From assembly GCA_035551455.1 (NCBI GenBank), contig DASZMZ010000066.1:1-64000 (forward strand): a stretch of DNA of 64,000 bases. The letters run 5' to 3'. Position numbers and translations under genes: made by a program. The stretch comes from Sulfopaludibacter sp035551455 (lineage in GTDB: Bacteria; Acidobacteriota; Terriglobia; Bryobacterales; Bryobacteraceae). Under the pieces are notes generated by a model. It worked only from the letters and a program-made list of their open reading frames with translations, was not told where the DNA came from and searched no databases. Positions within the stretch are counted from its first letter, which is position 1. Each line of letters begins with the position of its first letter. Below are positions 41,897 to 51,025 of the stretch, piece after piece.

Positions 41897-43303
41897 GTGC
41901 GCCGCCGGCCGACTTACATTCTGTTATCCCTGGTTATCCTGATTCCGTGCTTCTGGCATGAGCGCATTCAGGCCGGAGACCTGGGAAGCCACCTCTACAA
42001 CGCGTGGCTGGCGCAGTTGGTGGACGCGGGCCGCGCGCCCGGCCTGATCGCCGTTTCGCAGCACACCAACGTATTGTTCGACTACCTGTTGAAGTGGCTG
42101 CTGAACGCGTTCGGCGCCAATATCGCCCAGCATGTGGCCGTCCCTCTGGCCGTCCTGGTATTCGTCTGGGGCGCCTTCGCCTTCGTCTCCCGCATCAGCC
42201 AGCGGCAGCCGTGGCATCTGCTCCCCGTGATCGCTATGCTGGCTTACGGCTGGGTCTTCCGCATGGGCCTGTTCAACTTCTACATCAGTCTGGGACTCTG
42301 CTTCTGGTTGATGTGGCTGGTCTGGGATGAACAGCCGCGCCATCTTGCAATGGCGATTCCCATCGCGGCGCTGGCTTTCATCGCGCACGGCCTGCCCGTG
42401 ATGTGGACCCTCGCGCTACTGGCCTATCGCTGGATCTCCGCGCGCCTGAATCCACGGCAGCGCATCGGAATGCTGGCAGCGGGACTCGCCGCCATCGTCG
42501 TCGCGCGCGTCGTGCTCCAGAGTATGTGGAAGACCCTCTGGTTTTCCACCCAGTTCACGGCGCTGGTGGCCATCGATCAGCTCTGGACGTACGACGGCAA
42601 ATACGTGCTGGCGGCCGTGGGACTGCTCGTCTGCTGGGGCCTGCTGCTGGCCGGGTGGATCCGCGCCAAAGGTCCCCTGGCCGTGCTTTCCGGAATTCCC
42701 TTTCAGATCTGCGCGCTGACCGCCGTGGGCATTGTGGTGATTCCCGATTGGATTCGGATACCGGGGTACAACCACGCCCTGGTCTTTCTGGCGGAGCGCA
42801 TGTCACTGGCCCTCGGCGTCTGCATCTGCGCGCTGACGGGCGCGGCGGCGGTCCGCAAACCGGTCCGAGTCGCGCTTCCCGTGATCGCGCTGATGTTCTT
42901 CGCCTTCTCCTATAAAGACGAGGGCGCGTTGAACGAACTCGAAGGCCGCATGGAGACGCTGGTGGCGCGCCTGCCGGCCGGTCAGCGCGTGGTGACCGGC
43001 GTGATGGATCTGAGCGTGGCCACCAATCCCACCACCCACATGATCGACCGTATCTGCCTGGGCCGCTGCTATAGCTACGGCAACTACGAGCCGTCCAGCG
43101 GTCAGTTCCGCATTCGGGTAGCCGGCGTTTCTCCGCTGGTAGTGTCCCGCGATGCCGACGCGAACGGCCTGCAAAACGGGACGTACGTGGTGCAGGCTCG
43201 CGATCTGCCGCTCTACGAAGTGGTCGCCGACCCCAACGGCAGGCTCGGCATTCGCGAACTGCAGGCCGGCCAGCACAGTGACATCACACCGTGGAATTGG
43301 TAG
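41897..43303 (+). CDS. Polytopic membrane protein, GT-C glycosyltransferase-like
   Basis: A 468-residue protein with a GTG start 4 bp after the MBL gene stop. About ten membrane segments are seen (for example VAVPLAVLVFVWGAFAFV, LAMAIPIAALAFIAHGLPVMW, VLAAVGLLVCWGLLLAGW). The first external loop carries an acidic residue and AGDLGSHLYNAWLAQ, reminiscent of GT-C enzymes that use lipid-linked sugars. The C-terminal part after about residue 345 is soluble. No specific family was recognised. Probably co-transcribed with the MBL-fold gene. Confidence 0.7.
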   Translation: MRRRPTYILLSLVILIPCFWHERIQAGDLGSHLYNAWLAQLVDAGRAPGLIAVSQHTNVLFDYLLKWLLNAFGANIAQHVAVPLAVLVFVWGAFAFVSRISQRQPWHLLPVIAMLAYGWVFRMGLFNFYISLGLCFWLMWLVWDEQPRHLAMAIPIAALAFIAHGLPVMWTLALLAYRWISARLNPRQRIGMLAAGLAAIVVARVVLQSMWKTLWFSTQFTALVAIDQLWTYDGKYVLAAVGLLVCWGLLLAGWIRAKGPLAVLSGIPFQICALTAVGIVVIPDWIRIPGYNHALVFLAERMSLALGVCICALTGAAAVRKPVRVALPVIALMFFAFSYKDEGALNELEGRMETLVARLPAGQRVVTGVMDLSVATNPTTHMIDRICLGRCYSYGNYEPSSGQFRIRVAGVSPLVVSRDADANGLQNGTYVVQARDLPLYEVVADPNGRLGIRELQAGQHSDITPWNW

Positions 43304-43309
43304 CGGTGC

Positions 43310-46300
43310 TTAGCGCGTCCGCACCGGCACAGTCACGGCCGGGATCGGCCTCCACGGCACCGCGTCACCCATCGAAGTATAAATCGCCGACATCTCGGTG
43401 AGCAGGCGATTGAACGTGTTCACCGCCGTGGCAGCATCCTCCCAGGCCCAATCCAACTCGCGCGATTGAGCCGCGGTCGGCAGTCCTGGATAGCTATCCA
43501 TCGCACTCTCCAGACGCGACGCCGATTGCACCGTTCGCGAGATCTCGCCCTGCACGCGAGTGAGTTCAGTCGAGACCTTCTCCAGAGTCTCGCTCAGGCT
43601 CTTGCCTTTGTCCCCCATGGATGTCAGATACAGACGCATGGGCGGAATCTGCTCGAAGAGAGCCTGCGCAGCGTTGCGGCCCGCGCCAAGCTGCTCCTGC
43701 GCCGCATACGCGCTCATCACGGCGGCGTGGTGCGCCACCCGATCGGCCTCGCTGATTTTGAAGTGAGGATCCGCGACCACGGTGACCTCCCGCGCCATCG
43801 ACGCGCCCCCCTGCGGAGTCACCGTTGCCACATACTTGCCGGGCAGGACCAGGGGACCCGATCCGCCGCCGCGTCCGCCGCCGCCCGTACCGGTGCAACT
43901 GGAAGCCGTCGGCCCCGTCGATAACGCCGGCGCCTGCTTCAGGTCCCAACAGACGCGATTCATGCCCGCCGCGCCGGAGCCGTGCAGGGTGCGAATCGTA
44001 TTTCCCGAACTATCGGCAACGGTGATCGCCACACTGGCCGCAGGCTGCGGCAGGTAGTAATCCAGAACGGCGCCCATGGGTGGATTCGGCGCAAAGAATT
44101 CGCCCGCGCCGAACCAGAACTGGCCGCCGAAAATATTCTCGTGATGGACGGGAGGCACGGTGAAAATTCCGCCGCTGCTCAGCACCTGCGGCGTCAATTC
44201 CGCCAGCGCCGCGGCATCGTCCAGGAGCCAGATACTGCGACCGTGCGTGCCCAACACCAGGGCATGGTCGCGCTCTTGAAACACCAGATCGTAGACCGGA
44301 ACCGGCGGCAGTTCGCCGCCTAGAACCAGCCAGTGCGCGCCCCGATCCAAGCTGACATAAGCGCCCATCTCCGTCCCCGCCACCAGTAGATTGGCATTCG
44401 ACGGGTATTCGCGAAGGCGATGTACGGAGGTCTGCGGCAGACCTTCGGCAATCGGCTTCCACGAGCGGCCGTAGTCCTCGCTGACGAACACGTAGGGATG
44501 GTAATCGTCGTTGAAGTGGCCGTCCACCGTGAGATACACGCGGCCCGCGGCGAACTTCGACGGCGCAATGCCGCTGATATTCAACATGGGCGGCAGTCCG
44601 CGCACACTCAACGCGGTCCAATGCGCGCCGCCGTCGCGCGTCACGTGCAGGCTGCCGTCGTCGGCGCCCGTGTAGAGCAGATTGCGATCCAGCGGCGATT
44701 CGGCCACCACCGTCAGCGCGCTGAAATTCGATTGGCCATCGTGGCGCGAAAGCGCATTCGATGGAACCGGCCCGCCCATCATGGAGAGCTTGTCGCGATC
44801 CACGTCGGCCGTGAGATCGCCGCTGATCGTCTGCCACGTCACGCCGCGATCGGGCGACCGGAACAGCATGTTGGCGCCCGTGTAGATCACATCGGGATTG
44901 AACGACGACACGATCAGCGGCGTGGTCCAATACCAGCGATAGGGCGGCTTGCCGCGCTCGGCCGGAGGCACCGGACCGACGTTCTGCGACTCCATATTTT
45001 CCAGGTCCAGCCGCGCCGTGTAACCGTTCTGCGAACTGGTGAGCACGGTGTGATCGTCGCCCTCGAACACTGCCTGCATACCGTCGCCGCCGCCGATATT
45101 GAACGCGTCCTTAAACGAAACGCCGTAGCTGATGCGCGATGCACTGGGCGTGCACCAGTTGCCGTTATCCTGCAGCCCGCCGCACACCAGATAGGGCTGC
45201 TGATTGTTGACCGCGATGTTGTAGAACTGGCCGATCGGCAGATTGAGGCGGAACAGCCAGGTGAGGCCGCGATCGTAGGAAATGGAGATGCCGCCATCGC
45301 CGCCGATCACCAGTTGATTGGTGTTTTCCGGATTGACCCAGAGCGTATGATCCTCGCCATGCACGCTGCTGAAGACCTCGCGGAAGCTCTTGCCGGAATC
45401 GTTCGAGACGAAGAAGCCGCGGTTCGACCCCATGATGTAGACGCGGCCGGAATCCTTCGGGTCCACATAAATGCGGCTGTAATAACTGGGACGCGGATTG
45501 ACACCGCTCATGTGTTCCCAGGTGTCGCCCTTGTTCGTCGTGCGGAAGATGCCGCCCGCCTGCGTGACCGCTCCCATCGCCGCCGCGCCTCTGCCTCCGC
45601 GCCCGCCGGCCCCCTGCGGGTCGGCCTCCACGATGGCGTATACAATGCGCGGGTCGCCGGGGAAGATGCAGAGCCCGATGCGGCCCTTTTCGGCCTGAGG
45701 CAGTCCGCCGTGCAGTTCGGTCCAGTGCGCGCCGCCGTCGGTGGTGCGGTAGAGTCCGCTACCGGGGCCGCCGCCGTTGAAGCCCCAGCCTTTCCTCTGC
45801 CTCTGATAGAGCGCCGCGTACACCGTGTTGGGATCGCTCGGGTCCATCGCCAGATCGATCGCGCCGGTGTTTTCGTCCTTGTATAAAACTCTGGACCACG
45901 TCTTGCCGCCGTCGCTGGTCTTGTAGACGCCGCGCTCGCTGTTCGGTCCCCAAAGATGGCCCGCGGCGGCAACGTACACCGTGTTCGGGTCGGTGGGATG
46001 AATGACGATCCTGCCGATGTGGCGGCTGTCTTCCAGTCCCATCTTCTTCCAGGTGACGCCCGCGTCGACCGATTGATACACGCCATCGCCCCACGAAGAA
46101 CTCTGCCGGTTGTCAGCCTCGCCCGTGCCGGCCCACACGATCGAAGGATTGGACGCGGACACCGCGATCGCACCCATCGACATCATTCCGCCGGCATGAT
46201 CGAAGACCGGCGACCACGAGACGCCCTCATTACCGCTCTTGAAAATCCCGCCGGACGTGGTGGCGACGTAGATCGATAGAGGCTCGCCGGGATGCTTCCC

Positions 46301-46450
46301 CACCGCGATATCGGCGATCCGGCCCCCGGTGGCGGCCGGCCCGATGCTTCGCCACTGCAGTCCGTTCAACAGTACCGGTGAGACGGATTGAGCGGCGGCA
46401 ACCAGCGCCAACGCCAGACTGACCGGCGCAAGCCGGATGATGCCACGCAT
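43310..46450 (-). CDS. Large exported BNR/sortilin-type beta-propeller protein
   Basis: A 1046-residue protein with a signal peptide (MRGIIRLAPVSLALALVAAAQ). It contains many Asp-box/BNR-type repeats of the form Y.T.DGG..W (VYQSVDAGVTWKKM, VYKTSDGGKTWSRV, LYRTTDGGAHWTEL, FVSNDSGKSFREV, FRSPDRGVTWQTI, HVTRDGGAHWTAL), as in VPS10/sortilin-like exported propellers, probably two ten-bladed rings. The last 250 residues are a beta-sandwich (ENIFGGQFWFGAGEFFAPNPP) and a helical end. Gly/Arg-Gly tracts occur near 45575-45612 and 43860-43893. Family members are called glycosyl hydrolases in databases, but no catalytic site is visible. Confidence 0.88.
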   Translation of the reverse strand: MRGIIRLAPVSLALALVAAAQSVSPVLLNGLQWRSIGPAATGGRIADIAVGKHPGEPLSIYVATTSGGIFKSGNEGVSWSPVFDHAGGMMSMGAIAVSASNPSIVWAGTGEADNRQSSSWGDGVYQSVDAGVTWKKMGLEDSRHIGRIVIHPTDPNTVYVAAAGHLWGPNSERGVYKTSDGGKTWSRVLYKDENTGAIDLAMDPSDPNTVYAALYQRQRKGWGFNGGGPGSGLYRTTDGGAHWTELHGGLPQAEKGRIGLCIFPGDPRIVYAIVEADPQGAGGRGGRGAAAMGAVTQAGGIFRTTNKGDTWEHMSGVNPRPSYYSRIYVDPKDSGRVYIMGSNRGFFVSNDSGKSFREVFSSVHGEDHTLWVNPENTNQLVIGGDGGISISYDRGLTWLFRLNLPIGQFYNIAVNNQQPYLVCGGLQDNGNWCTPSASRISYGVSFKDAFNIGGGDGMQAVFEGDDHTVLTSSQNGYTARLDLENMESQNVGPVPPAERGKPPYRWYWTTPLIVSSFNPDVIYTGANMLFRSPDRGVTWQTISGDLTADVDRDKLSMMGGPVPSNALSRHDGQSNFSALTVVAESPLDRNLLYTGADDGSLHVTRDGGAHWTALSVRGLPPMLNISGIAPSKFAAGRVYLTVDGHFNDDYHPYVFVSEDYGRSWKPIAEGLPQTSVHRLREYPSNANLLVAGTEMGAYVSLDRGAHWLVLGGELPPVPVYDLVFQERDHALVLGTHGRSIWLLDDAAALAELTPQVLSSGGIFTVPPVHHENIFGGQFWFGAGEFFAPNPPMGAVLDYYLPQPAASVAITVADSSGNTIRTLHGSGAAGMNRVCWDLKQAPALSTGPTASSCTGTGGGGRGGGSGPLVLPGKYVATVTPQGGASMAREVTVVADPHFKISEADRVAHHAAVMSAYAAQEQLGAGRNAAQALFEQIPPMRLYLTSMGDKGKSLSETLEKVSTELTRVQGEISRTVQSASRLESAMDSYPGLPTAAQSRELDWAWEDAATAVNTFNRLLTEMSAIYTSMGDAVPWRPIPAVTVPVRTR

Positions 46451-46496
46451 GAAGAACCTCCCTGGGTCGAAACTCCTATGATAAAACGAGAGACGG

Positions 46497-47132
46497 ATGA
46501 TCAGCCCGGAAGATCTTGAAGCATTGGACCAGGCCTTCGCCGCGGTTCGCGAATTCGGCGGCGAAGTGCGCACCTCGCAAGCCGGCGAGTCCTGGTATTG
46601 CGAGATGCTGGCGGGGCTGTTGGAATCGGCCGCGGACCAGTATAGCCACATGAGATTGGGACTGCGCCATTCCACCGGCATGCTGGCCTGGGCCTGCCGC
46701 AATCTTCTGGAGCTGAACATCTACACGCAGTATGTGCTGCAATCGGAAGCCAACGCGCGCCGCTTTGCGACTAATCGAGTGGCCGACGGCATCGATACCT
46801 TCGACGCTTTCAAAAGCTGGCTGGCGCGCAACGACGCGTCCCTGGTGCCCGTGGAAGTAGACGCGACACTGGAGGATCTGGCCGTGCTCCGCTCACAGGA
46901 AGACGAACCGCCGCAGCGACTGTACTCGCTGAAATACCTCTCGGCGGAAGTCGGACTGGCCGACGAGTACGCCTACATGACGAAGATCTGCGGCAAACTT
47001 TCCCAGCCGGGCGTCTTCGCGGTGACCGCGGACGAAGCGCAATTGCAGGTCTTTCAGCCAGCCCTGTTCCGCGCCGGCGCCGGCCACGGCATGGAGATGT
47101 ATCAGGCTGTAAAGACTCGTATCGAAGCATGA
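46497..47132 (+). CDS. Helical cytoplasmic protein, possible DUF5677 family
   Basis: A 211-residue, mainly helical protein without signal peptide. The segment WACRNLLELNIYTQYVLQSEANARRF resembles the conserved core of DUF5677-type proteins, which are linked to abortive or membrane-associated functions of unknown kind. The N-terminus starts with MISPEDLEALDQAF and the end with GHGMEMYQAVKTRIEA. A TATGAT -10-like box lies at 46477-46482. It is divergent from the BNR protein with 46 bp between starts. Family call is tentative. Confidence 0.65.
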   Translation: MISPEDLEALDQAFAAVREFGGEVRTSQAGESWYCEMLAGLLESAADQYSHMRLGLRHSTGMLAWACRNLLELNIYTQYVLQSEANARRFATNRVADGIDTFDAFKSWLARNDASLVPVEVDATLEDLAVLRSQEDEPPQRLYSLKYLSAEVGLADEYAYMTKICGKLSQPGVFAVTADEAQLQVFQPALFRAGAGHGMEMYQAVKTRIEA

Positions 47133-47192
47133 CGAACCTTTACGTGAAGGTCCGTTCATGATGCATAACCTTGGGCCTGCGAGAAGCGTTTC

Positions 47193-47198
47193 TATATA
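47193..47198 (+). promoter_or_regulatory. Weak -10 box for small exported Arg/Asp-rich protein
   Basis: TATATA (4 of 6 matches) with TTGGGC 16 bp upstream (47171-47176) precedes the ribosome-binding site GAGAAGGAT at 47229-47237. Only a weak promoter match. Confidence 0.3.
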
Positions 47199-47243
47199 CG
47201 AGAGCGAAAGAAAAAAAGGGCTCTCAGAGAGAAGGATACGACG

Positions 47244-47444
47244 ATGAAACGCATTCAGTTTTTCGCACTGGCAGCGCTGGCCCTGGGGATTGCAGGTCCG
47301 GCCACTCTTTCCGCGCGGGACTTGCGGGACGTTCGTCATGACGATGCCCGCGTCTACAGCACGCGTGATCGCTGCGAACGCAACCAACGCGCCGCGCAGT
47401 GGCAGCGCAGCGACGTCCGCCGCGACGTCCGCGACTACCGGTAA
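47244..47444 (+). CDS. Small exported Arg/Asp-rich protein
   Basis: A 66-residue protein with a signal peptide (MKRIQFFALAALALGIAGPATLSA) and a good ribosome-binding site (GAGAAGGAT) before the ATG. The mature part of about 42 residues alternates Arg and Asp (RDLRDVRHDDARVYSTRDRC, then RSDVRRDVRDYR) and has a single cysteine. No family recognised. A perfect hairpin follows 20 bp after the stop. The charge pattern suggests a flexible peptide; the function is unknown. Confidence 0.6.
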   Translation: MKRIQFFALAALALGIAGPATLSARDLRDVRHDDARVYSTRDRCERNQRAAQWQRSDVRRDVRDYR

Positions 47445-47464
47445 CAGCGCAACAGACCCGGGCT

Positions 47465-47488
47465 GGTGACGGGGGACTCCCCGTCACC
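47465..47488. terminator. Perfect hairpin between convergent genes
   Basis: GGTGACGGGG, a 4-nt loop and CCCCGTCACC form a perfect 10-bp stem in the 100-bp spacer between 47444 and 47545. It probably ends both transcripts, though no T-run follows. Confidence 0.6.
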
Positions 47489-47544
47489 ACCTCAGGAGTT
47501 ATCGCAGGTCTGAATTCTGCGCCAGACTTCGACAGAGACCGGCG

Positions 47545-48444
47545 TTACCGGGGAGTCTTCGGGGCCCCCGCCACCATTTGATAGAGCTTCCTGAATTCGG
47601 CATCGGTCAAATGGAACGAAAGGTTCAACTGATTGCCTTGCGGATCCACCACCAGACTTTGGGCCGATTCCGGCGCGAGTTGCTTGGTCTGCGCCGATAT
47701 TAGATTCATCATCAGCTTCAGCGTATTGCCTAGCAGTTGAGCCGTCTCGGCGGTGTCGGCCTGCGCCAGGGCGCTCACCGTGGCCACTTTGCCGAATTTC
47801 ACTCCAGCCGAAAGACGCTGCACGTTCTGCAGAACATTCTGCGCGCTTCCCGCGGACTTCGCCGGCATCAGGTTGGAAGCGGGAACGGTGGACAGGAGCC
47901 AGGCGTCTTCAGCGGCACTCAACTGAGCGATGCGCGCCGATAGCGGCGCAGGCATGCTCCACGGCGCCGGCGCGCGATCGATGGCCGCCTTCACTCCCGC
48001 CATATCGCCGGTGATCAGGATATTGGCATTCAGGAAGGCCAGACCCAGCGCGCTCTTCGCATCGGTGATGATCGTGACCGTCTTATAAGTTTCGGTGACC
48101 GCTCCGTGGTCCACTGCTTTGGCGATCACGTCGGACGGGTGAAAGCTGCCCCGGGCAAGCGCGATTCCGGTGTCGTACTTGGGCGCCGAGTTGGAGGCCA
48201 CCAGAAACTCGCGCACGCTGCGCGGATCCACGCCGAAATCCTTCGAAGCCTGCTGAAACTGCTGGTTCCGCTCCATCACCAGACCCAATACGTAGCGGCC
48301 GAGCGGCGAACCGGCAGCACCGCGCACATTCACTCCGGCCAGCACCTTCACATCGGGCATCACCAGATTGAGTAGCCGCTTGTCGGCGGCGGAAGCGGTC
48401 GCCGCAAGCAGTACCAGCGTGGCGATGGGTCGAGTGCAGGTCAT
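47545..48444 (-). CDS. Exported protein of unknown function
   Basis: A 299-residue protein with a signal peptide (MTCTRPIATLVLLAATASA). The mature chain has the mixed alpha/beta wording of acidobacterial lipoprotein-like proteins (LVMPDVKVLAGVNVRGAAGSPLGRYVLG, ITDAKSALGLAFLNANILITGDMAGVKAAID, NVLQNVQRLSAGVKFGKVATVSALAQAD), and ends with FHLTDAEFRKLYQMV. It resembles repeated-domain proteins that bind or inhibit, but I know no function. It is divergent from the ADOP gene. Confidence 0.7.
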   Translation of the reverse strand: MTCTRPIATLVLLAATASAADKRLLNLVMPDVKVLAGVNVRGAAGSPLGRYVLGLVMERNQQFQQASKDFGVDPRSVREFLVASNSAPKYDTGIALARGSFHPSDVIAKAVDHGAVTETYKTVTIITDAKSALGLAFLNANILITGDMAGVKAAIDRAPAPWSMPAPLSARIAQLSAAEDAWLLSTVPASNLMPAKSAGSAQNVLQNVQRLSAGVKFGKVATVSALAQADTAETAQLLGNTLKLMMNLISAQTKQLAPESAQSLVVDPQGNQLNLSFHLTDAEFRKLYQMVAGAPKTPR

Positions 48445-48521
48445 ATGAGTACAGACGAAATGGTTGCCTTCAGATTAGCACTTGGGGGTTGCGCCGCCAC
48501 CTATCGGCGGCTCGCGCGTCC

Positions 48522-48527
48522 TATTAT
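48522..48527 (+). promoter_or_regulatory. -10 box (TATTAT) five bases before the ADOP gene
   Basis: TATTAT matches the -10 consensus at 5 of 6 positions and ends 5 nt before ATG at 48533. No Shine-Dalgarno is visible between them, again pointing to a leaderless transcript. Confidence 0.35.
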
Positions 48528-48532
48528 GAATC

Positions 48533-51006
48533 ATGGATGCCGTCTGGCGGGATGTGAAGTATGGGTTCCGGACATTGCTCCGCAGCCCGGGATTTACAAG
48601 TGTCGCGGTAGTCTCACTCGCGTTGGGCATCGGCGCCAACACGGCGATCTTTACTTTGACCAACGCGGTGTTCCTCAATCCGTTGCCGGTGCGCGATTCC
48701 AGCCGCGTGATCGAGGTGTACACGGTGGATCACGCCACTCAGACCACCACCGCGAACCTGGTGCGGACGCAAGTCTCCTACCTGAACTTCAAGGATCTGC
48801 GGGACCAGAACGACGTCTTCTCCAGCCTCGCGGCGTTTATGCCGACCGCCGTCATCGTGACCGGCCAGGGCGAGCCGAAACAGGAGGGCGCGCTGCTGGT
48901 GACGGCCAACTATTTCGACACGCTGGGCGTGAAGCCCCTGCTGGGCCGCACGTTCGCGCCGGACGAGGATCGCAGCGATGGCGGCAACACCGTGACCGTG
49001 CTCACCTACGCGCTGTGGATGCGGCGATTTGGCGGCGACCCGGGCGCGGTGGGCGCCACCCTGGAACTGAACGGCATCCCGTATACAGTGATCGGGGTCA
49101 CGCCGAAAAATTTCAAAGGCACGTTCACGGTGGGCAGACCCGACTTTGCGTTTCTACCGGTCAGCATGCACGGGCAGGCGCTGGCGGGTCCTGTGGAAGC
49201 GCTGTTTAATGAGCGCCGCATGCGGACGATGAATGTATTCGGGCGGCTCAAACCTGGCGTGCAACAATCGCAGGCCGAAGCCGAATTCAAAACCCTGGCG
49301 AGCGCTCTGGAGCGCGAATATCCGAAGGCGAACAACGGGCGGAGCTTCGAGATGTCTTCGCTCACCGATGCAGCGCTGGGTTTTCTGCCCCGCGATCAGA
49401 CCATGGTGGCGGGCCTAGCGTTGAGCGCGGTGGTGGGGCTGGTGCTCTGATCGCCTGCGTGAACGTGGCGAATCTGCAACTGGCGCGGAGCGCGCGGCGG
49501 GCGCGGGAAATGGGGATTCGCACGGCGCTCGGCGCGGACCGGGCGCGGCTTGTGCGCCAGCTGCTCACCGAGAGTCTGCTGGTATCGGCCGCGGGCGGCA
49601 TCTGCGGACTGGCAGTGGGCGTGGCGGGGTCGCAACTGCTCTGGTCGTTCCGCCCGACATTTTTGAACGCGAGCAGCGTGTCAATCGGGCTGGACTGGCG
49701 GGTATTCGCTTTCACGGCGGCGGTGACGGTGCTGACGGGAGCGCTCTTCGGCCTGGCTCCGGCCTTTCGCGCGTCCCTGACGAGCGTGGCGGAAGTGCTG
49801 AAAAGCGGAGGACGCGGCGGCACGGAAGGGCAGGCCGGCAATCGACTGCGAAGCCTTTTGGTGACTACCGAGGTGGCGCTCGCGCTGGTCGCGCTTTCGG
49901 GCGCGGGACTGTTGATCCGCAGCATGCAGGAAATGCAGAAGATCAATCCCGGCTTTGAGACGCACAACCTGTTCTCGGTGGATTTCGATATCGGGCCGCG
50001 ACACTTCGCGCCGGAGCGCGGGCTCCAGTTCATGCGCGGCGTGATGGAGCAGGCGGCGAGCGTGCCGGGGGTCCACTCGGTGGCGCTGGCCACAAACGAA
50101 CCGCTGGGCGGAGGCCTGCTGGGGACCTTGAGCGCCGAGGGTCAGGATGCCGATCCGAATCAGCGCGGCACTTTGACGCTGCTGAATGTGGTTTCGCCGA
50201 GCTACTTCGAGACAGAGGGGATTGCGGTGATCCGGGGGCGCGGTTTCACCGAGTTCGACCGGGCGGGAACAACGCCTGTAGCGGTGATCACCGAGGCGAT
50301 GGCGCGCCATTTCTGGCCGGGGCAGGAGGCGATCGGAAAGCGCTTTAAGGAAGCAATTGGCAATGAATACCGGCAGGTGGTGGGGATTTGCGCGAATTCG
50401 GCGACGGTGCAGCTTGGCGAGGAGCCGCAGCCGCAGGCCTATTACCCGCTGAATCAGCGATACAGTCCGGCAATCGTGCTGCATGTGCGCACGGACCGCG
50501 ACCCGGATGCGGTCATGCCGGCGCTGATCCGCAGAGTGCAGCAACAGAATGCGGACCTGGCGCTACTGAGTCCGCAGACCATTCAGTACGTGCTGGCGCA
50601 GGGCCTCTGGGCGCCCCGCATGGGAGCAGCGCTGTTCGGCATTTTCGGATTGCTGGGGATGGTGCTGGCTTCGGTGGGAATCTATGGCGTGATGGCGTAT
50701 ACGGTGACCCAGCGGGCCAACGAAATCGGGCTGCGGATGGCGTTGGGCGCCACGCCGGGCAGCGTGCTGCGCCTGGTGGTGGATCAGGGGATGCGGCTGA
50801 CGGCGGCCGGAATTGTGGTGGGTCTGGGCGCGGGACTAGTAGTCACGCGGCTCATGGGCAGCATGCTATTTCATGTGCCGACTTACGACCCGGTGACCTT
50901 CGGCGCGGTCACGGCAATTGTGGCGTCGGTAGCTCTGCTGGCCGATTGGCTGCCCGCGCGCCGGGCGGCGCATATCGATCCCATGCGCGCCCTGCGTCAG
51001 GAGTGA
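48533..51006 (+). pseudogene. ADOP-type ABC transporter permease, interrupted by a frameshift
   Basis: Two adjoining frames make one acidobacterial duplicated orphan permease of about 824 residues. The first (48533-49450) has the family start WRDVKYGFRTLLRSPGFTSVAVVSLALGIGANTAIF and a MacB periplasmic core, and stops at TGA after GLVL. The second, from about 49447, restores the expected LIACVNVANLQLARSA block and continues with the second FtsX unit to ARRAAHIDPMRALRQE. One base is missing near 49446 (GTGCTC then TGATCGCC), where families read L-L-I-A-C-V-N. Real mutation or assembly error cannot be told apart. These permeases lack a fused ATPase; role unknown. Confidence 0.85.
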
Positions 51007-51025
51007 GTGGCCTCACTGGGAGAAA

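Noticed and set aside
48445..49209. A 254-codon plus-strand frame overlapping the start of the ADOP gene in another frame
   Set aside because: The ADOP frame has an unmistakable family start; the alternative is Arg/Gly-rich shadow sequence.
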